Part shown: positions 49,501 through 61,634 of the stretch, piece by piece
Layout of the letters: each line of letters starts with the position of its first letter
Numbering within the stretch: the first letter of the stretch is position 1
Assembly (NCBI GenBank): GCA_022577435.1
Contig: JAKOON010000018.1
Span: forward strand, 8,827,656-8,891,655
DNA: 64,000 nucleotides
Origin: Embiotoca jacksoni
Taxonomy: Eukaryota > Chordata > Actinopteri > Embiotocidae
Direction: 5' to 3'
The notes under the pieces: model-generated
Database searches by the model: none
The model's input: the letters and a program-made list of their open reading frames with translations, nothing else
What the model was told of the DNA's origin: nothing
Translations under genes and position numbers: made by a program

Positions 49501-50274
49501 ACTCCATGGGCTTGACTGACATCTATTCTCCTGGGCATCCTCCCAGCTCCCTGCTTTACGAGGTAAATACAATCTAACAATTTGGCACTGCAAGTTTTGT
49601 TATTCAGTAAATACTTTTTTCCTTAAAATGTCAATATTGGGAACTGCTTTTTCCACACATGAATCACAGCTAAACATATATTACTCCTTCTTTAGGAGTT
49701 TAAGGAGCCTACTTCTTTAGCATGAATGAATGAAAGACATGCAGCAGTGCAGCAGCCAGGTGCCCTGTTGGATTTTGTCTGTCACTCCATTAGCCAAATC
49801 ATGATCTTTTGAACATGTCAAAAATCCAGTAACACTATTAAACCACAGTGACATATGACAGTTAATTCTGCTGCCGTATGTCACTATGGAGAATATATTG
49901 GTTAAATGCTTCCTGGGACAGATGCTACTTTTAGGCTAATCAGTAGTAATTGATGATCCAATTGGGTTAGAGTGGCCTTGCTCTGGCCAGTGTCTTTGGC
50001 CTGAAGCTGCCAGGGGCATGGGCAGAGGAACGGACAGACCGAGACACTGTGCCAGTGCTTCATAAACTGTGTCTGGATCACAGTGGAAAGAAACAGAACA
50101 CCTTGTACTCATACGATGATGACTTGCGGAGACGCTTTCAGACAATGTAACATGTAACGCTCTCTAAACATGTGTTTTATTCCCGTAAAAGATGTGTAGA
50201 TGTGGCAGAGGTGATTGTAGTTGTAGTAACTGGCATCAGTACTTACAACAATTCTGTTGTCAATCATTTTTAGG
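49501..50274. other. Non-coding unique sequence
   Basis: A donor-like GAGGTAAAT lies at 49560-49568 after an open stretch (SMGLTDIYSPGHPPSSLLYE), but the upstream acceptor is poor, so an exon is not supported. The remainder is AT-rich and featureless. Confidence 0.55.
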
Positions 50275-50440
50275 TGTTTTAACCAGGTAAGCATTACTAA
50301 GGTGCCGTGGACCTCGGTCCAGGCCAAAGTACCAAACTTTGGTCCGACCAAAGAAGCTGGTCCCAGCCCGGTTCAACATGAACCACGGTTGAGTTCTCTT
50401 GCAGTGTGAAAACACTTACTGGTAATGAAGTAAAAATAAG
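50275..50440. mobile_element. Possible decayed transposon fragment
   Basis: GTGGACCTCGGTCCAGGCC, AACTTTGGTCCGACC and TTGCAGTGTGAAAACAC are words found in a class of fish repeats with GGTCCG / GTGTGAAARC ends. No inverted termini or target duplication could be set, so the family is uncertain. Confidence 0.3.
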
Positions 50441-51399
50441 CCGAAGTCGCACATGGGGAGAGGAGGAGTTTTTAATGGTAATTTGATCTGAAAAACAAAA
50501 CTCAAACCTTGAAAATTGCATGATGTCAGAACTTTATTTCTGAGAGGAAAATAAGTGCAAAATCTGAAATGGGCCTGATTTATGGAGACCAATCAAATAG
50601 AAAAAGGCAACCGGCTGAAAGCTGACATCAGACGTCTAACCATAACCCACCATAAGGTAAGATGGAGAATGTTTGCTGCTTTATTCAAAAGATATATAGG
50701 CCTAATTCAAGCCCTTCAACAAAGTTGAACAACTGTTTATTTTTTTGCATAAAAGCTCACAATAAATTGTTCCAGCGTTGCATTGTGCCTATTGGTTTCC
50801 CTCTGATCTATGATATACACTTTTTTAGCTTTCCAAAAACATCTGTGATGTCGGGCCATCCCTGTCCATTCACCACTTGACTCGCCATATGTCTGACAAA
50901 CTGGGGACATTTGAAATATGATGGTTGGAGAGAATTGTATTTTTAAATAAAAGTGAACCTGATTTTACTTTAGTTCTCTATAATATAAATGTTATAGATA
51001 CATGTCGGAAAAAAAACTCAGTAGCTTTGTAGATTTAATAGCAGTGATGTTGACTGCGATGGACAAACAGCTCATACTGCTCAACACTGACAAATCAAGC
51101 TTACTGAGCAACATTTACCCACAGCAGTGACACAAAGTAACCATCAAAATCCCTCAAGACTCTTCTAAATGAATAATCTGTAAATTAGGACAAGGAAAAA
51201 CACTCTGATGATGCCCAGCAAATCATTTGACATCAGAGCCTGCCATGTCTTGGAATGGCCTTCAGACTTTACTTTGTTGCATTATACATCAACCCTTACC
51301 CTAAATATTACATTTTCAATCCAGGGGCAAATATTTTCAATTGTGGGTGGGGGTGGGATGCTTGATTTCTATGCTCTAGCAATTTGATATCACAGCACT
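50441..51399. other. Non-coding AT-rich sequence
   Basis: Unique DNA with no feature recognised. The plus frame 50662-50880 shows no domain. Confidence 0.6.
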
Positions 51400-51904
51400 T
51401 GAGAGTTATCATCGCAGTGGCCGTAAGCTCCGGAGCAATTCATAATTGTGTTCTCCCATCTCATATTGCAGCAGCTGAAGTTTTTACTTTTTTATTTATT
51501 TTCTCTGCAGCACACACACAACACCCACACAAACAAATACACACACACATAATCACACATACGTGTCATCCCAGCACTTTTTTTTGATGATACATTAAAT
51601 GGCGTAAAGTTGCATCTCGCTCTGTGTGCACATGCATGCGTGTGTGTATGTGTGTGTGTTTGAAGCAGGGTCCCTCCACCTGTGCTGGTAGGGAGTTAAT
51701 CCGGTTAGGTCCCAGTCTCGTCTCCGCGGCTGAGCGGTGTGGTTGAAGCTCCACAGTGCCCTGCGGGGGCCTGGGGCGCCTCTCCAGCCCAACGCCATGG
51801 CTTAAGCGTGGCGCGGTAAGGAGATGAGGCCGGCTCGGCCCTCGTTACAGAAATTAGATGGATCAGGGAGTAAACATAACCAGCTTTTTATATGATCCCA
51901 GGCT
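51400..51904. promoter_or_regulatory. Candidate regulatory block, GC-rich in the second half
   Basis: GGAGCAATTCATAATTGTG (51433-51451) has paired homeodomain-like words. A CA/GT-rich patch follows (51508-51660). Then 51690-51850 is GC-rich and complex (GTTAATCCGGTTAGG, CTCCGCGGCTGAGCGG, CCATGGCTTAAGCG, GGCGCGGTAAGG) with several CpG. The GC-rich part is unlike the surroundings and could be a small regulatory CpG-rich element. No open frame of note. Confidence 0.28.
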
Positions 51905-52375
51905 CAGAGCAGACAGAGAGCGGAGAAGATGGAGGGGAGGGAGGAAGAGAAGGCGAGATTCCTACTCTAATTACTTCATGGGTCACTGCTCCTGCAGGCA
52001 GATGTCAAAATCCAACACTTTCTGATGTGAGGAAAGCGCTGGAGAATGGGAGGGTTAGAGTGGGGAGAGAGAGGAAGGATAGGAAGAGCATTAGGAAAAA
52101 GGAAGAGTAATGAGGACAGAAAGAAGGATGAGATACAGAAAGAGGAAAAAAGAGGAAGAAGGGGTTTTAGGAGAGAATAAAATGGTGAATTGCAGACAGG
52201 GGATAACAAAGATATGGCAGGGCGAGGAGGAGGAGGATAAAAGAGGGCGAGAGAATGGATGAAAGGAGAAAGAGGGGAGTGGTTGTAGGGAGGCAAGGAA
52301 AGCAAGGAGATGAAGGGAGGTAGAAGGCGATGGAGGAAGGATTGAGTGGGTGTAGCACATTGTCAGGAGAGTGGG
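51905..52375. repeat. Long purine-rich strand (G/A bias), about 470 bases
   Basis: The plus strand is dominated by AGGA, GGAG, GAAAG and AGAGG words without a fixed unit. The minus strand reads as Ser/Pro/Leu-rich overlapping frames of 105-124 codons, caused by the bias. The strand bias is strongest at about 52040-52370. Confidence 0.8.
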
Positions 52376-54620
52376 AGAATGTGGTGGTGATGACACAGAT
52401 TGGTTGTGGAGTGGCGGTGACCTGGGATGGCTTGTGTCTGGCAGAGAGGTAGCAGACAAACACAAGGCCCTTCACATTTGCCACATGCCCTCTGGCTCAA
52501 AAAAAAACTCCACTGACACCCAAATGAAACGACAAACTGGCACTGCCACGTCAGGAGTTCTGCTATGCCCTTTAGTATCTGGCCGGTAATATGTCCATGT
52601 CAGAATCCCAAATAATTCATAGTTTATTGGAGAAACAGCAGCACGGAAGCAGTGATGTTGACTTGGAGCAGCATCTTGATAATGTTTTGTTGTTCCAAAA
52701 TACAAAACGCAGGTATGTGTTGTGACAGGCTCACACACTTAGATAGATATTCTGTGTTGTATATTTCAAAGGACTGTTGTTGTTTTTTACAGCAATATAC
52801 AGTTAAAATTAACAGCAATATCCAATTTCAACCTAAACTCATTCACTTTATGCAGAAATGTGTTTTTTTTTTAAAGAGACATTGTGATTGTTTGTAATGT
52901 AGTATTTGGGCCATTATCTGTAAAAAGTAAATAAATAATAAAAACAAAGAGAGAGAGAAATTGCAGGAAAACTTTTTTTTTTTTAAATATGTGATTTTTT
53001 TTTCCTGTTCATTTACCAATTTAATGTAAAAAATTATTTGTTTTTTCTTTGACTTCCTTCCCCAAGCTCCGTATTTCTTTTTCACATGCAGTGGCCTTAA
53101 CTGCACAGTTTAGGTCAAGCTTTTATTTCCTCATTTTCTTTTCTGTATTTGTTATATAGTAAATATAAACAACTTTTCATGGGCTTGTTTTTGTCACATA
53201 CTGTAAATAGACCAGCCTTGTAAACAAATTATTCTAACCACACAGACACAGCTCAAATTTTGTTCTCACACACATGCTCGGTATGAAAATCCATGGTTTT
53301 TAGGAAAGAGTCCTAGAATTCACATTAAATGAAACTAAGTCATCGTGGGTTTTTTCTTTCTTTCTTTCTTTCTTTTTTTTGTATTTTCATACGGAACGCA
53401 GCCTCCCAACAATAATAGTTTTCAAATCATCTCATGTAAAACTAAGGCTGTGATGATATCTCAGAAAGCAAACACTGTACATTGCCTTCAAAGGGAAGCA
53501 ATGGACTTCCAACGATGTGGGCTATTATTGTTTTGATGTGATACATTGATACTTTGGCGCCAAGAAATCTCAAAAGCAGCTGGATAGAAACTGCAGAACC
53601 TGTTCGGTTGGCCGTCAAACAAGCACTAAGCTGTACGACGATGTCCCTCCATACCCATTTATCCCTCCATTTGCTTTTGAAAGCAAAAATGCATCCTTTA
53701 TAGCTCAATCTCTAGGCCTGTATGTATCACATCTGTCAACAACCAAACTGTGCCATGGTTTTAAAAGAGGAGAAACAAAGATATCAGTCTAAAGCAACCA
53801 CGCTGCTCTTGCAAACACCTCCACACTGTGAAGAGAAAGCAGGTATTATTGCAGGTGTTAAGGAATTGAGGGAAATCTTGAATAAACAGTAAATCTAAAG
53901 CCTCTTATATGGTCTGTTTCCTTGTCATTTCATCATGTCTGGGTGAACATTTTATAATGTTTTTAAGATGGCTGATGTTCCATAAACCAGTTTCAGTCTT
54001 GTGTTCATGTCATTGTCTGGCAGGGTTGTCTAAGTTTCAGTTTTGTCCATGACAAAAAAGTTTTTACAAACTTAAATAAAACAGGAGAAACACAGTATGG
54101 TACAGTCTGACTGAGCGGTGTTTTATGATATTATTTAATATCTACAGTTTATACAACAAACTGTAGCTACATTCAGTATCCTGCTTTTTAGATGAAATCC
54201 ATGTTGAGAGCAAATTTAAAACCAAAATCACAGCACAGCGCAGCACATGGAAAGTAGCAAATATAAAACTACTGTACACGCAGTTTACTGTTAGCGAGGG
54301 AAGTTGATTTGCCTCATTAATGCTACCATCATCTGTTCGAAGCACATTGTAATGGATTGTAACTACAATAAAACTATTTTGGAAAGTTAAACTTGAGGAC
54401 TCACACACAAACACAGAGAACCTGTGTTTGGTTGCTTGTTGGTTGTGGGTCAGTTTTGTACAGGGCTCTCTGAGGCCAGATTGAGGCTGATTTGGTCTCA
54501 GTGAATATGTCTCACTTCCCCCTCAGTGAAGCTGGCATGCCCTCAGGTCCTTATTTACTCCTGATTTGTGGGCTGCCTCTGTCAAAACTAGGCACCATTC
54601 AGGCCTATATGAGACATGTA
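52376..54620. other. Non-coding AT-rich sequence
   Basis: T-runs at 52863-52873, 52973-52984 and 52997-53004, and a (TTTC)5-like run at 53352-53372. Several 60-90 codon frames on both strands, none with a domain. No gene supported. Confidence 0.6.
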
Positions 54621-54624
54621 GAAC

Positions 54625-54626
<2 letters not shown>

Positions 54627-54697
<71 letters not shown>
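54627..54697. repeat. (CA)35 microsatellite
   Basis: A pure CA run of about 71 bases, followed by TCGTGTATATACACAAACAA. It forms a compound pair with the GATA array 90 bases downstream. Confidence 0.98.
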
Positions 54698-54699
<2 letters not shown>

Positions 54700-54788
54700 G
54701 TGTATATACACAAACAATATACGTTTAGATACGCATGCAGGTATGCATGACAGCCTTTTTATTTGTGTGTAACAGCAGACACAGTGGC

Positions 54789-54928
<140 letters not shown>

Positions 54929-55218
54929 GAAGAAGCTACGTTCAAGCAGATGGAGATCCCTTCGGCAATGACTTCTAAGCCTAGGTCTCCAGGGGCTGCT
55001 AGGATTTTCATTTCAATGGTCCCTAAATATTCATCACTTTCCCTCTCCCCTGCCTTTAAACCCTTCTGCTGGCCGTTTGAGGCATGGAGTCTCCCAAACT
55101 GCCAACCCAGCCAGGAGAAGTGAAACAAACACGGGGCCTGGATAGAGCACTAAGTGTGTGGATAAAACTCACAGACTCACACGCACACACAAGCTCACGC
55201 ATGCAGCCCTAGATGAAG
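54929..55218. other. Non-coding spacer
   Basis: GC-balanced unique DNA ending in a loose CA patch. Nothing recognised. Confidence 0.6.
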
Positions 55219-55247
55219 CCCCACCACCACCACCACCACCACCACCA
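55219..55247. repeat. (ACC)n trinucleotide run
   Basis: About 29 bases of CCA/ACC triplets, then degenerate CCAACCCCACCAACACCAC and CA words to about 55300. Read as poly-Pro in one frame. Confidence 0.92.
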
Positions 55248-55319
55248 ACCCCACCAACACCACACACACACACGCACCCTGTCGGACACACACACACCAA
55301 ACATAGAATAGAGCCAAGA

Positions 55320-55630
55320 GCCAACAATGTGCCTTTGTTTTAAGGAAAGCTCTCTTATTAAATCAAATATCAGGGCTGTCTTTCAAGCCAGCCTTTGTCT
55401 GTCTGCTCAGCTCACTCCTCTCTGGCCTCTCGGCCCTCAATGGCCTGTGCATGAGTGTTAAGAGAACCCATTGACATCCTTGGATTAACATATATTATGG
55501 GGTTAAATGAAAGTGCCATTATTGTGCTTTAAGAGTGAAAGCGACCCGTGGGATATTATGCTTCCCACTTGAAGCTATGAATGGGCTAATGCTAAAAAGC
55601 ACTTTATTATGGGAGCACACTTCATTGAGG
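55320..55630. promoter_or_regulatory. Candidate conserved non-coding block
   Basis: Repeat-free DNA with CTCTTATTAAATCAAATATC, CATCCTTGGATTAACATAT, GGGGTTAAATGAAAG, GCCATTATTGTGC and GGGCTAATGCTAAAAAGC. The GGATTAAC word repeats the type seen at 6605. No open frame extends through the block, although 55535-55936 (plus, 133 codons) starts inside it without a domain. Texture evidence only. Confidence 0.32.
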
Positions 55631-56060
55631 GTGTCTATCAGAACTGGGAAATCTCCTCTTGAAAAGCTGTGGAAGTTAAACAGCCTGAATCAAGGTAGGC
55701 TGGGTTGTTACTGTGAGGAGTCTACAACATATTGCTGGGTAATAAAACACAGGAGTGATTCAGCATTTCTGCAGAGTTTTACATCTGCTGCACTGTGTAT
55801 CCAAAGTCAGGCAGATTTTTTCAAAGATATGTGTGTGTGTTTTTTTTTTTCCATAAACTGTACTGCCTGTAAAGCAAGTCTCAGCCCCACAGAGAAACAC
55901 CTTGTGTTTTTTTTAGCATTGTTTTTTTTTTCCTAGTCTAAACAGTTGCTATATGGATGAAGCAAGTCTCTAGTGTTGTTTAACTGTTCCTTGTTATAAC
56001 TAAAACTAATCTAATGCACATTACCACGAGATAACCAGTCTATAACTTTGCAATTACATC
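55631..56060. other. Non-coding sequence with T runs
   Basis: T runs at 55840-55850, 55907-55914 and 55922-55931. Nothing recognised. Confidence 0.6.
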
Positions 56061-56203
56061 ATTCAATTTCAATTCAATTCAATTTTATTTATACAGCAAA
56101 TCACAACACAGGTAATGTCATGGCACTTAACACATTAAAGTCCTTACAGCAGAACTTTACAACATTATACAGATAAACCTAACAATTCAACAATTCCCAC
56201 ATT
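56061..56203 (-). mobile_element. Fragment (proximal half) of the 13.2-kb repeat family
   Basis: ATTCAATTTCAATTCAATTC, TTTTATTTATACAGCAAATC, ATGGCACTTAACACATTAAA, GTCCTTACAGCAG and CAATTCAACAATTCCCACAT follow the same order as in the copy at 13184-13565 with few differences. The distal half (AACCAGGCTC..) is missing. Same orientation as the other two copies. Confidence 0.82.
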
Positions 56204-57110
56204 AAAATATATAAGGTGTAAAGTTAACATAATATAATACATGAGCTGTCAAATGATTGACAAACATTCTGTTTTGAATTCTGCACCATGTTCTGAATTA
56301 ATGTTTTGGCCTTAGGGTCATACACAATACCACATAGTGATATTGTTTATTAATGCATGAATAATTAAAGCATTGCTTACATTATGCATCACACAATGAC
56401 TTGAACAGAAGTCTCTCAGACCACAGACTGGCCTACACCAACTTATACTGTAATGTGTAAAGTTAGAATTTGAATACTTACCTGAAGGGAGCAAAAATAA
56501 ATATTATAGTTGTTTTTGCCCTGTTATGGAACAACCCCACCTCTATACAGAGCATTCGTTTACCAAATTAGTCTTTTCAGTTTGCTATTCTACCATTTTA
56601 TGATGAGCAGTGTGTGAACTTTTACTCCAAGCCCTGCTTTCACTTCGTGAAGGTGGGTGTGGCTGCAGGAATGTGGTGGTGGCTGTCCGTAAGGATGTGG
56701 CTGCTGGTGTCCATGACAGTGTCGGGGATCTGTGACGGGGATTTCCAGAGTACGTCCCTATTGACACACATCTGTGGATCAGGTGAAAGAAGGGAAGCAT
56801 GATACTGTGTTGTGTCATCCCAACAGAAATGGATCTGGTTACTGCCATCCTGTCGGAGAAAGAAAAATAGTTGTTGTTATTTTCATGGGTGCTTCTAAGT
56901 TCAGACATAGAAGAAGCAGGTAAACAGTTTTTTTTTTTTTTTATATAACAATATAGCTGCAAACAATTGCCAGATTAGTAATCGATAACATAAATCGGTA
57001 TACTGAGCACAGCAGAAAACACACCCCTAACAAAAAAACAAAATAAAATAAAGCATGATAACTATTATTAGCTTTGAGTTTATGCAGACAGACATTGGTG
57101 TAATGTCAAA

Positions 57111-57111
<1 letters not shown>
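56204..57111. other. Non-coding AT-rich sequence
   Basis: T run at 56929-56942. Frames at 56585-56962 are open on both strands in places (62-125 codons) without a domain. A G/T-rich patch lies at 56645-56730. No gene supported. Confidence 0.58.

Positions 57112-57174
<63 letters not shown>
57112..57174. repeat. (TG)31 microsatellite
   Basis: A pure TG/GT run of about 63 bases, ending in TATGCGTAGGC. Confidence 0.98.
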
Positions 57175-57177
<3 letters not shown>

Positions 57178-57342
57178 CGTAGGCAGACAGGAGTGTATGA
57201 GTGCAAGGCATCCATCTCCTGCCTGCCGCTTCGTGTCTGTCAGAAGAGAATTGACATTGATGAGAGCAAACTGGATGGAGACAGCGTCCATCCAGTCAGA
57301 GGCCTCATCATTATGGCTGCAATCCTTTTGATCACCCCTCAT

Positions 57343-57349
<7 letters not shown>

Positions 57350-57393
<44 letters not shown>
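57350..57393. repeat. (CT)22 microsatellite
   Basis: A pure CT run of about 44 bases, followed by pyrimidine-rich DNA to about 57600. The 197-codon plus reading at 57055-57648 is built on this and the GT array. Confidence 0.97.
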
Positions 57394-57396
<3 letters not shown>

Positions 57397-57707
57397 TCTT
57401 CTGTCAGTTTGTCTGTCTCCGTCTCTGCTGTCTCTCTTCTACTGGTCACTGTTACGGCACGACACGCGCTCTTTTGTCTTTTTACTTTTTCCATCTCACT
57501 GAGCCCCTCCGCCACACCACCGCCCACCCCCTACCTCCCTACTCACTCACATGCATGCGTGCACACACACATACACACTCCTGCCTCTCATCCCTCTCTC
57601 CTTGACGAGACACACCATGGAGCAACTCCTGCTGTGTCACTCAGTTGAAAACTGCAGAGGTAATGATATTAGGGTTGATACTGGTCACATATTCATTCAA
57701 ACCGGGC
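57394..57707. other. Pyrimidine-rich non-coding spacer
   Basis: C/T-rich with CA words at 57555-57580, then unique DNA. Nothing recognised. Confidence 0.6.
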
Positions 57708-58172
57708 TTAAAAGCAATAGTTTGACATCTCATGAAATACCATCTTGCCGAGAGCTGTGTGAAAGACCAGTCTCATATCTGTCCATTAAATATAAAATCA
57801 CAGCCAACAGCTGCTTAACTTAGCTTAAAGATTGGGAAGCAAAGGGGGAAGCAGCTAGCCTGGCTGTGTCCACCAGCGGCTCCGAAGCTCACTGATTTAC
57901 AAGTCACGCAAAAAGCGAAGTGTAAAAAGTCTTGTCTTCTCTCTTTGTTGCCAAGCAGCCTGCTGAGACTCCAGACAGGCGCTCCACCTGGTTAAAAAAA
58001 AATCGTGTCACACATAACACTCTGTAAAAATCACAAACTTTTCTGCCTTTATTCTGAGCTCTAAGCTAACTGTCTATTGGATGTAGCTGTATGTTTAGTA
58101 AATATTCTCATCTAATACTTGGCAAAAAAGTAATTAAGCATTTTGTCATCAAATGTAGAACTATCCCTTTAA
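57708..58172. mobile_element. MITE-like teleost repeat with inverted ends (about 465 bases)
   Basis: The left end TTAAAAGCAATAGTTTGACA and right end ATGTAGAACTATCCCTTTAA are imperfect inverted copies. The body holds TCTTGCCGAGAG (mirrored at the right as ATACTTGGCAAAAAAG), TGTCCATTAAAT, CAGCTAGCCTGGCTGTGTCC and AGCTCACTGATTTAC. These are hallmarks of an abundant fish element ending AACTATTCCTTTAA. Both ends carry TTAA, which might reflect the target site. No transposase frame is present; the plus reading at 57551-57823 is chance. Confidence 0.82.
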
Positions 58173-59035
58173 CCATCTGTTTTGGTTCCTGTGTTTATCT
58201 CAGCAACATGTGAACATCTAACACATAAATAAACTTGAGTAAACAGGTGAGAAAATAACAAATTGCAAATGTTTACTAATGTTTCATCCTGGTATTAAAA
58301 CCCCTATTTATGCTATTTACTTGTATGTACTGCTGCATTTTCCCTGACGTATACAATCTCAGTCCTTTAAACCTGTTTTGCTGCGTCGTTAAAGTACTCC
58401 TCTGGTATTAAAAGAAACTATGCAGGAAGTTGAACTCTCCCCATCTTTGATGTGTGTGACACCTGTCAAGAGAAGACGGAGGTCAAAGGTGAAATCTACT
58501 TTTCTTCCCATTGAAGTGGGGGAGAGCAGGTAATCCAATCTAGGTGAAGTCACCGGTTGAGATTTGGAATCCTTTGTGAGGGCGGCAGGGTGTGGCGTAA
58601 AGATGAACTGACGAGTGTGCGGTTGAATCTGTCATGTGTCAGAGAGCAACGCTTTGTAATTGTGTTACTTCATGAAGCACTTTCAAAAGTCAAAGAGCAA
58701 CAACAAATGCTGCGTCCAACACAAAACAAAAGGCAGTGCAGACACGGAGAAGATGGATAATTAAATGAGGTCATGTCATGAGAGCGAATATTGATAGCAT
58801 CAACAGTCAGGTTGTAGACTAAAGTCCTCATTTACATTATGACAGCTTGTATAATGCTGTGCAATCATTTAAAATATTTGGTTTCATCACAGCTGTTTTA
58901 GGGCTAGTCTTGCCTCAGTCACATTATTACCTATCATATTACAAAACACTTGTTTGGGCAAGATATTAAATTCTATCTGAGACCTACAGGTCTGTCACTG
59001 CTGCAGCTCCCCTCAGTAGAATAAAAACCTCCCCT
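58173..59035. other. Non-coding unique sequence
   Basis: AT-rich, with a purine-rich patch near 58460-58530 (GAGAAGACGGAGGTCAAAGG). The plus frame 58557-58760 lacks a domain. Nothing else recognised. Confidence 0.58.
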
Positions 59036-59290
59036 GCAGATTATCGGTTCGTCACTGACTCTCATTGTGGATTTCAGCAAGAGCACCGGGTCTGATCCTT
59101 TGTTATTAAGATGAAACTAACCCCCCGAAGTCTCTGCAAACTGAGTAAACAAAGCTAATAGAAAATCATGCTGGCCTGATTAACCTGCCTTATTACGTTG
59201 TTTGCATGGAACATCATTAGCAACAACAGTCATTTCTCATGCCGGAGAGTAAGAACAACTGCCTGTAGATTATTTGTTTTTAAACAACAA
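59036..59290. promoter_or_regulatory. Candidate conserved non-coding block
   Basis: Repeat-free DNA with TTTGTTATTAAGATG, GAGTAAACAAAGCTAATAG, CTGGCCTGATTAACCTGCC, TTATTACGTTG, ATGGAACATCATTAGC and GTCATTTCTCATGCC. GTAAACAAA is the established forkhead core; the others are homeodomain-type. No open frame. Texture evidence only. Confidence 0.35.
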
Positions 59291-60194
59291 CGGAAAAACT
59301 ATTAGTGAATAGGAGGTCACATGGGGAATTTGGCAAATAGTTTTCAGCAACATGACATTTAGTTCCTTGTTTGTGTTGTTGTTGTATGTCCATATAGTAT
59401 ATTTATTATATGTCAAAACCTTAAATCACGCATGGAAACACCCACCGATAATTTAACAAATATTACATTTTATTGTAATTTACCAAACCTTGGGTTGTTG
59501 GAGTCAATAAACAGTGTTGAGATGCAATTTATTGTTTTAAAATAATCCAGTAATCAGGACAAAAAATAAACTTGGATTATTGTTTACACCATAGATTAAA
59601 TCACAAAAGGTTCTGTGTATCGTAAGAGAATTTATCCAAAATGTGATGGATTTGATGCTGAAATTGTCCTCTCCCACCTTATCAATACGGAAATGATCAC
59701 GGTAGGTTTACTGTGTTTTTGGGGGTTTTGGAAGGTAAGGTTTATCCTTCCGGAGCTTTTTCGCCGGAAAAAGCCCGTCTTGCTGTGTGACAGACCCAGA
59801 TCATGTGACCAGGCAGATGAGGAAGTGTTGACAGAAGATTCGCTTAAAACACTCATATAATAAGACACACACATACACAAGACCCAGCCTCGTGAAAGGG
59901 GATATCTTGTGAAAGTCCTTGCAGATCCTTAAGGAAGCTAAGGCGGGATTAAGGGGAAAAAAAAGGGTTGGAGAGGAGTAAAAGAAGGACAAAAAAATGA
60001 GGGAGCACACAAAATTCACGCTCTTTTTTTTTTTTTTTCCTCTCTCTCCTTCCTCGCAGCTATGAGACAGCAGTGATTGTCCCCCATCGGTCCCAGGGTC
60101 CCTGTGGTGAAGGCCCACCCTGCAGTCATGCCCCCAGACACGGAGTCTGATGAGGAGCACAAGGCCACGAAGGCTTACCCTGAAAGCCCAGGGG

Positions 60195-60195
<1 letters not shown>
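59291..60195. other. Non-coding sequence
   Basis: AT-rich up to 59600, then mixed. The plus frame 59615-59860 (81 codons) ends DEEVLTEDSLKTLI but shows no recognised domain and is also open on the minus strand. A T run lies at 60024-60038, then unique GC-richer DNA to the CA array. Confidence 0.58.

Positions 60196-60242
<47 letters not shown>
60196..60242. repeat. (AC)23 microsatellite
   Basis: A pure AC run of about 46 bases, followed by 250 bases of loose CA-rich DNA (ACACATGTAC-like words) to about 60430. The downstream part looks like an older, decayed array or simply CA-rich DNA. Confidence 0.97.
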
Positions 60243-60244
<2 letters not shown>

Positions 60245-61583
60245 GAGGCAGGCAGGCAAGTACAAATACATGCACAAAGGCGAGCAGGCACATGTACAAT
60301 CAGCCAGACATGTACAGTACACATATGAACACGCACACAGACTGATAAACACAAAAGCAGGTGGATGCACTCATTCACTGGCACACTCGAACACACACAG
60401 ACACTGGCACGGTATCAAAAACACAGTAAACCATGGACCGACACAAACACAGACCCGCTGGTACTCTCTGGCACAGCAACTCGCCATCACATCAAACATA
60501 TAACTGCACTGTCAGAAATAAACCCTGCACCAAATCGATACTTCCACTTCTCCGTTCATATTTAATCTTTATTTACCCATATGTCACAACGGGATTGACA
60601 TCTCTTTTACACGGGCCAAGGAGACATTACAATGAAACTGGCATGAATGAAAACAATATAGCAAGTTCACGCAGGAGTTGAAGGTTTTTTTTTTTTCAGT
60701 TAGTCTGTCTCGTTCACGGCTACTATTGTTTTTAAACTCCTCTGTCTTCGAGAAATTAGTTCCTATACAATTAACTTTAACTTTACATTTAGGTATAGTG
60801 TAATTGCACAGGAAACATTTACTTTTGAATGAATTAAGCAACACATTTATGAACTATGTACAAAATACTTGCATCTCACACCGAAAACTGGCATCCAGAC
60901 TCACATCTGTCGGTGAACATATTATTGATACATTCAAAAATAGCACGTTTGCAATATTTAAGGTATGTTAATTAAATCTCCTCATTGTGGCAATTACATT
61001 TCCTTCAATGCTGTTGCCAATGTAATTGTATTTAAAGTCCATGACAAGGAGTAGAAGTTGGTTTTTAAAATGTATCTGTCAAAGAGAGGTGTTTCTTTTC
61101 AAGACTTTTAAATTATGTTTAAAAAAATATTATTATCAAGTCTGCAATAAGATAGTAAGTGTTAGATTAACTTTCTGATTAAGTGAAGATGTCCCATAAT
61201 GACCCAGACCCGGATGCATTTATTGTGAAAGATATAGGTCTGCTGTGGATCCATGAACAAACTGAGCATTATTATAATTGTTGACAAAATTTCCAATTTT
61301 CAGCACATTGCCTTGAATTGTTGCCCAAGGCCTCGGTATAACCACAAAATGTGTGCACCACAGTGGGACCAATTTTTGTATTTTTTCAAACAAACATGAT
61401 ACATCGCAGAATAAAGAGTCATCTGCTATTGACATAAGGAGCTTAATCCTGCCTACCACTAACTAGCTCTTCTAAGACTAAACCTCTCACCTCTGAGTTG
61501 GCTAACTAGCCATCACTCCTGCCTGTTGGCTACACACCTGCCCCAGTAGCACCTAGAGGCAGAGGTGGGCCTCAAGAGAACCT

Positions 61584-61589
<6 letters not shown>
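60243..61589. other. Non-coding unique sequence
   Basis: CA-rich at first, then AT-rich (T run at 60686-60696). The minus-strand frame over 59801-60370 (189 codons) runs through the CA array and has no domain. Nothing else recognised. Confidence 0.58.

Positions 61590-61590
<1 letters not shown>

Positions 61591-61634
<44 letters not shown>

Noticed and set aside
57055..57648. 197-codon plus frame
   Set aside because: Built from GT and CT arrays (Val-Cys and Leu-Ser runs) with C-rich DNA after.
59615..59860. Plus frame ending in an acidic, protein-like tail
   Set aside because: Also open on the opposite strand, no domain, no splice context; 81 codons is within chance.
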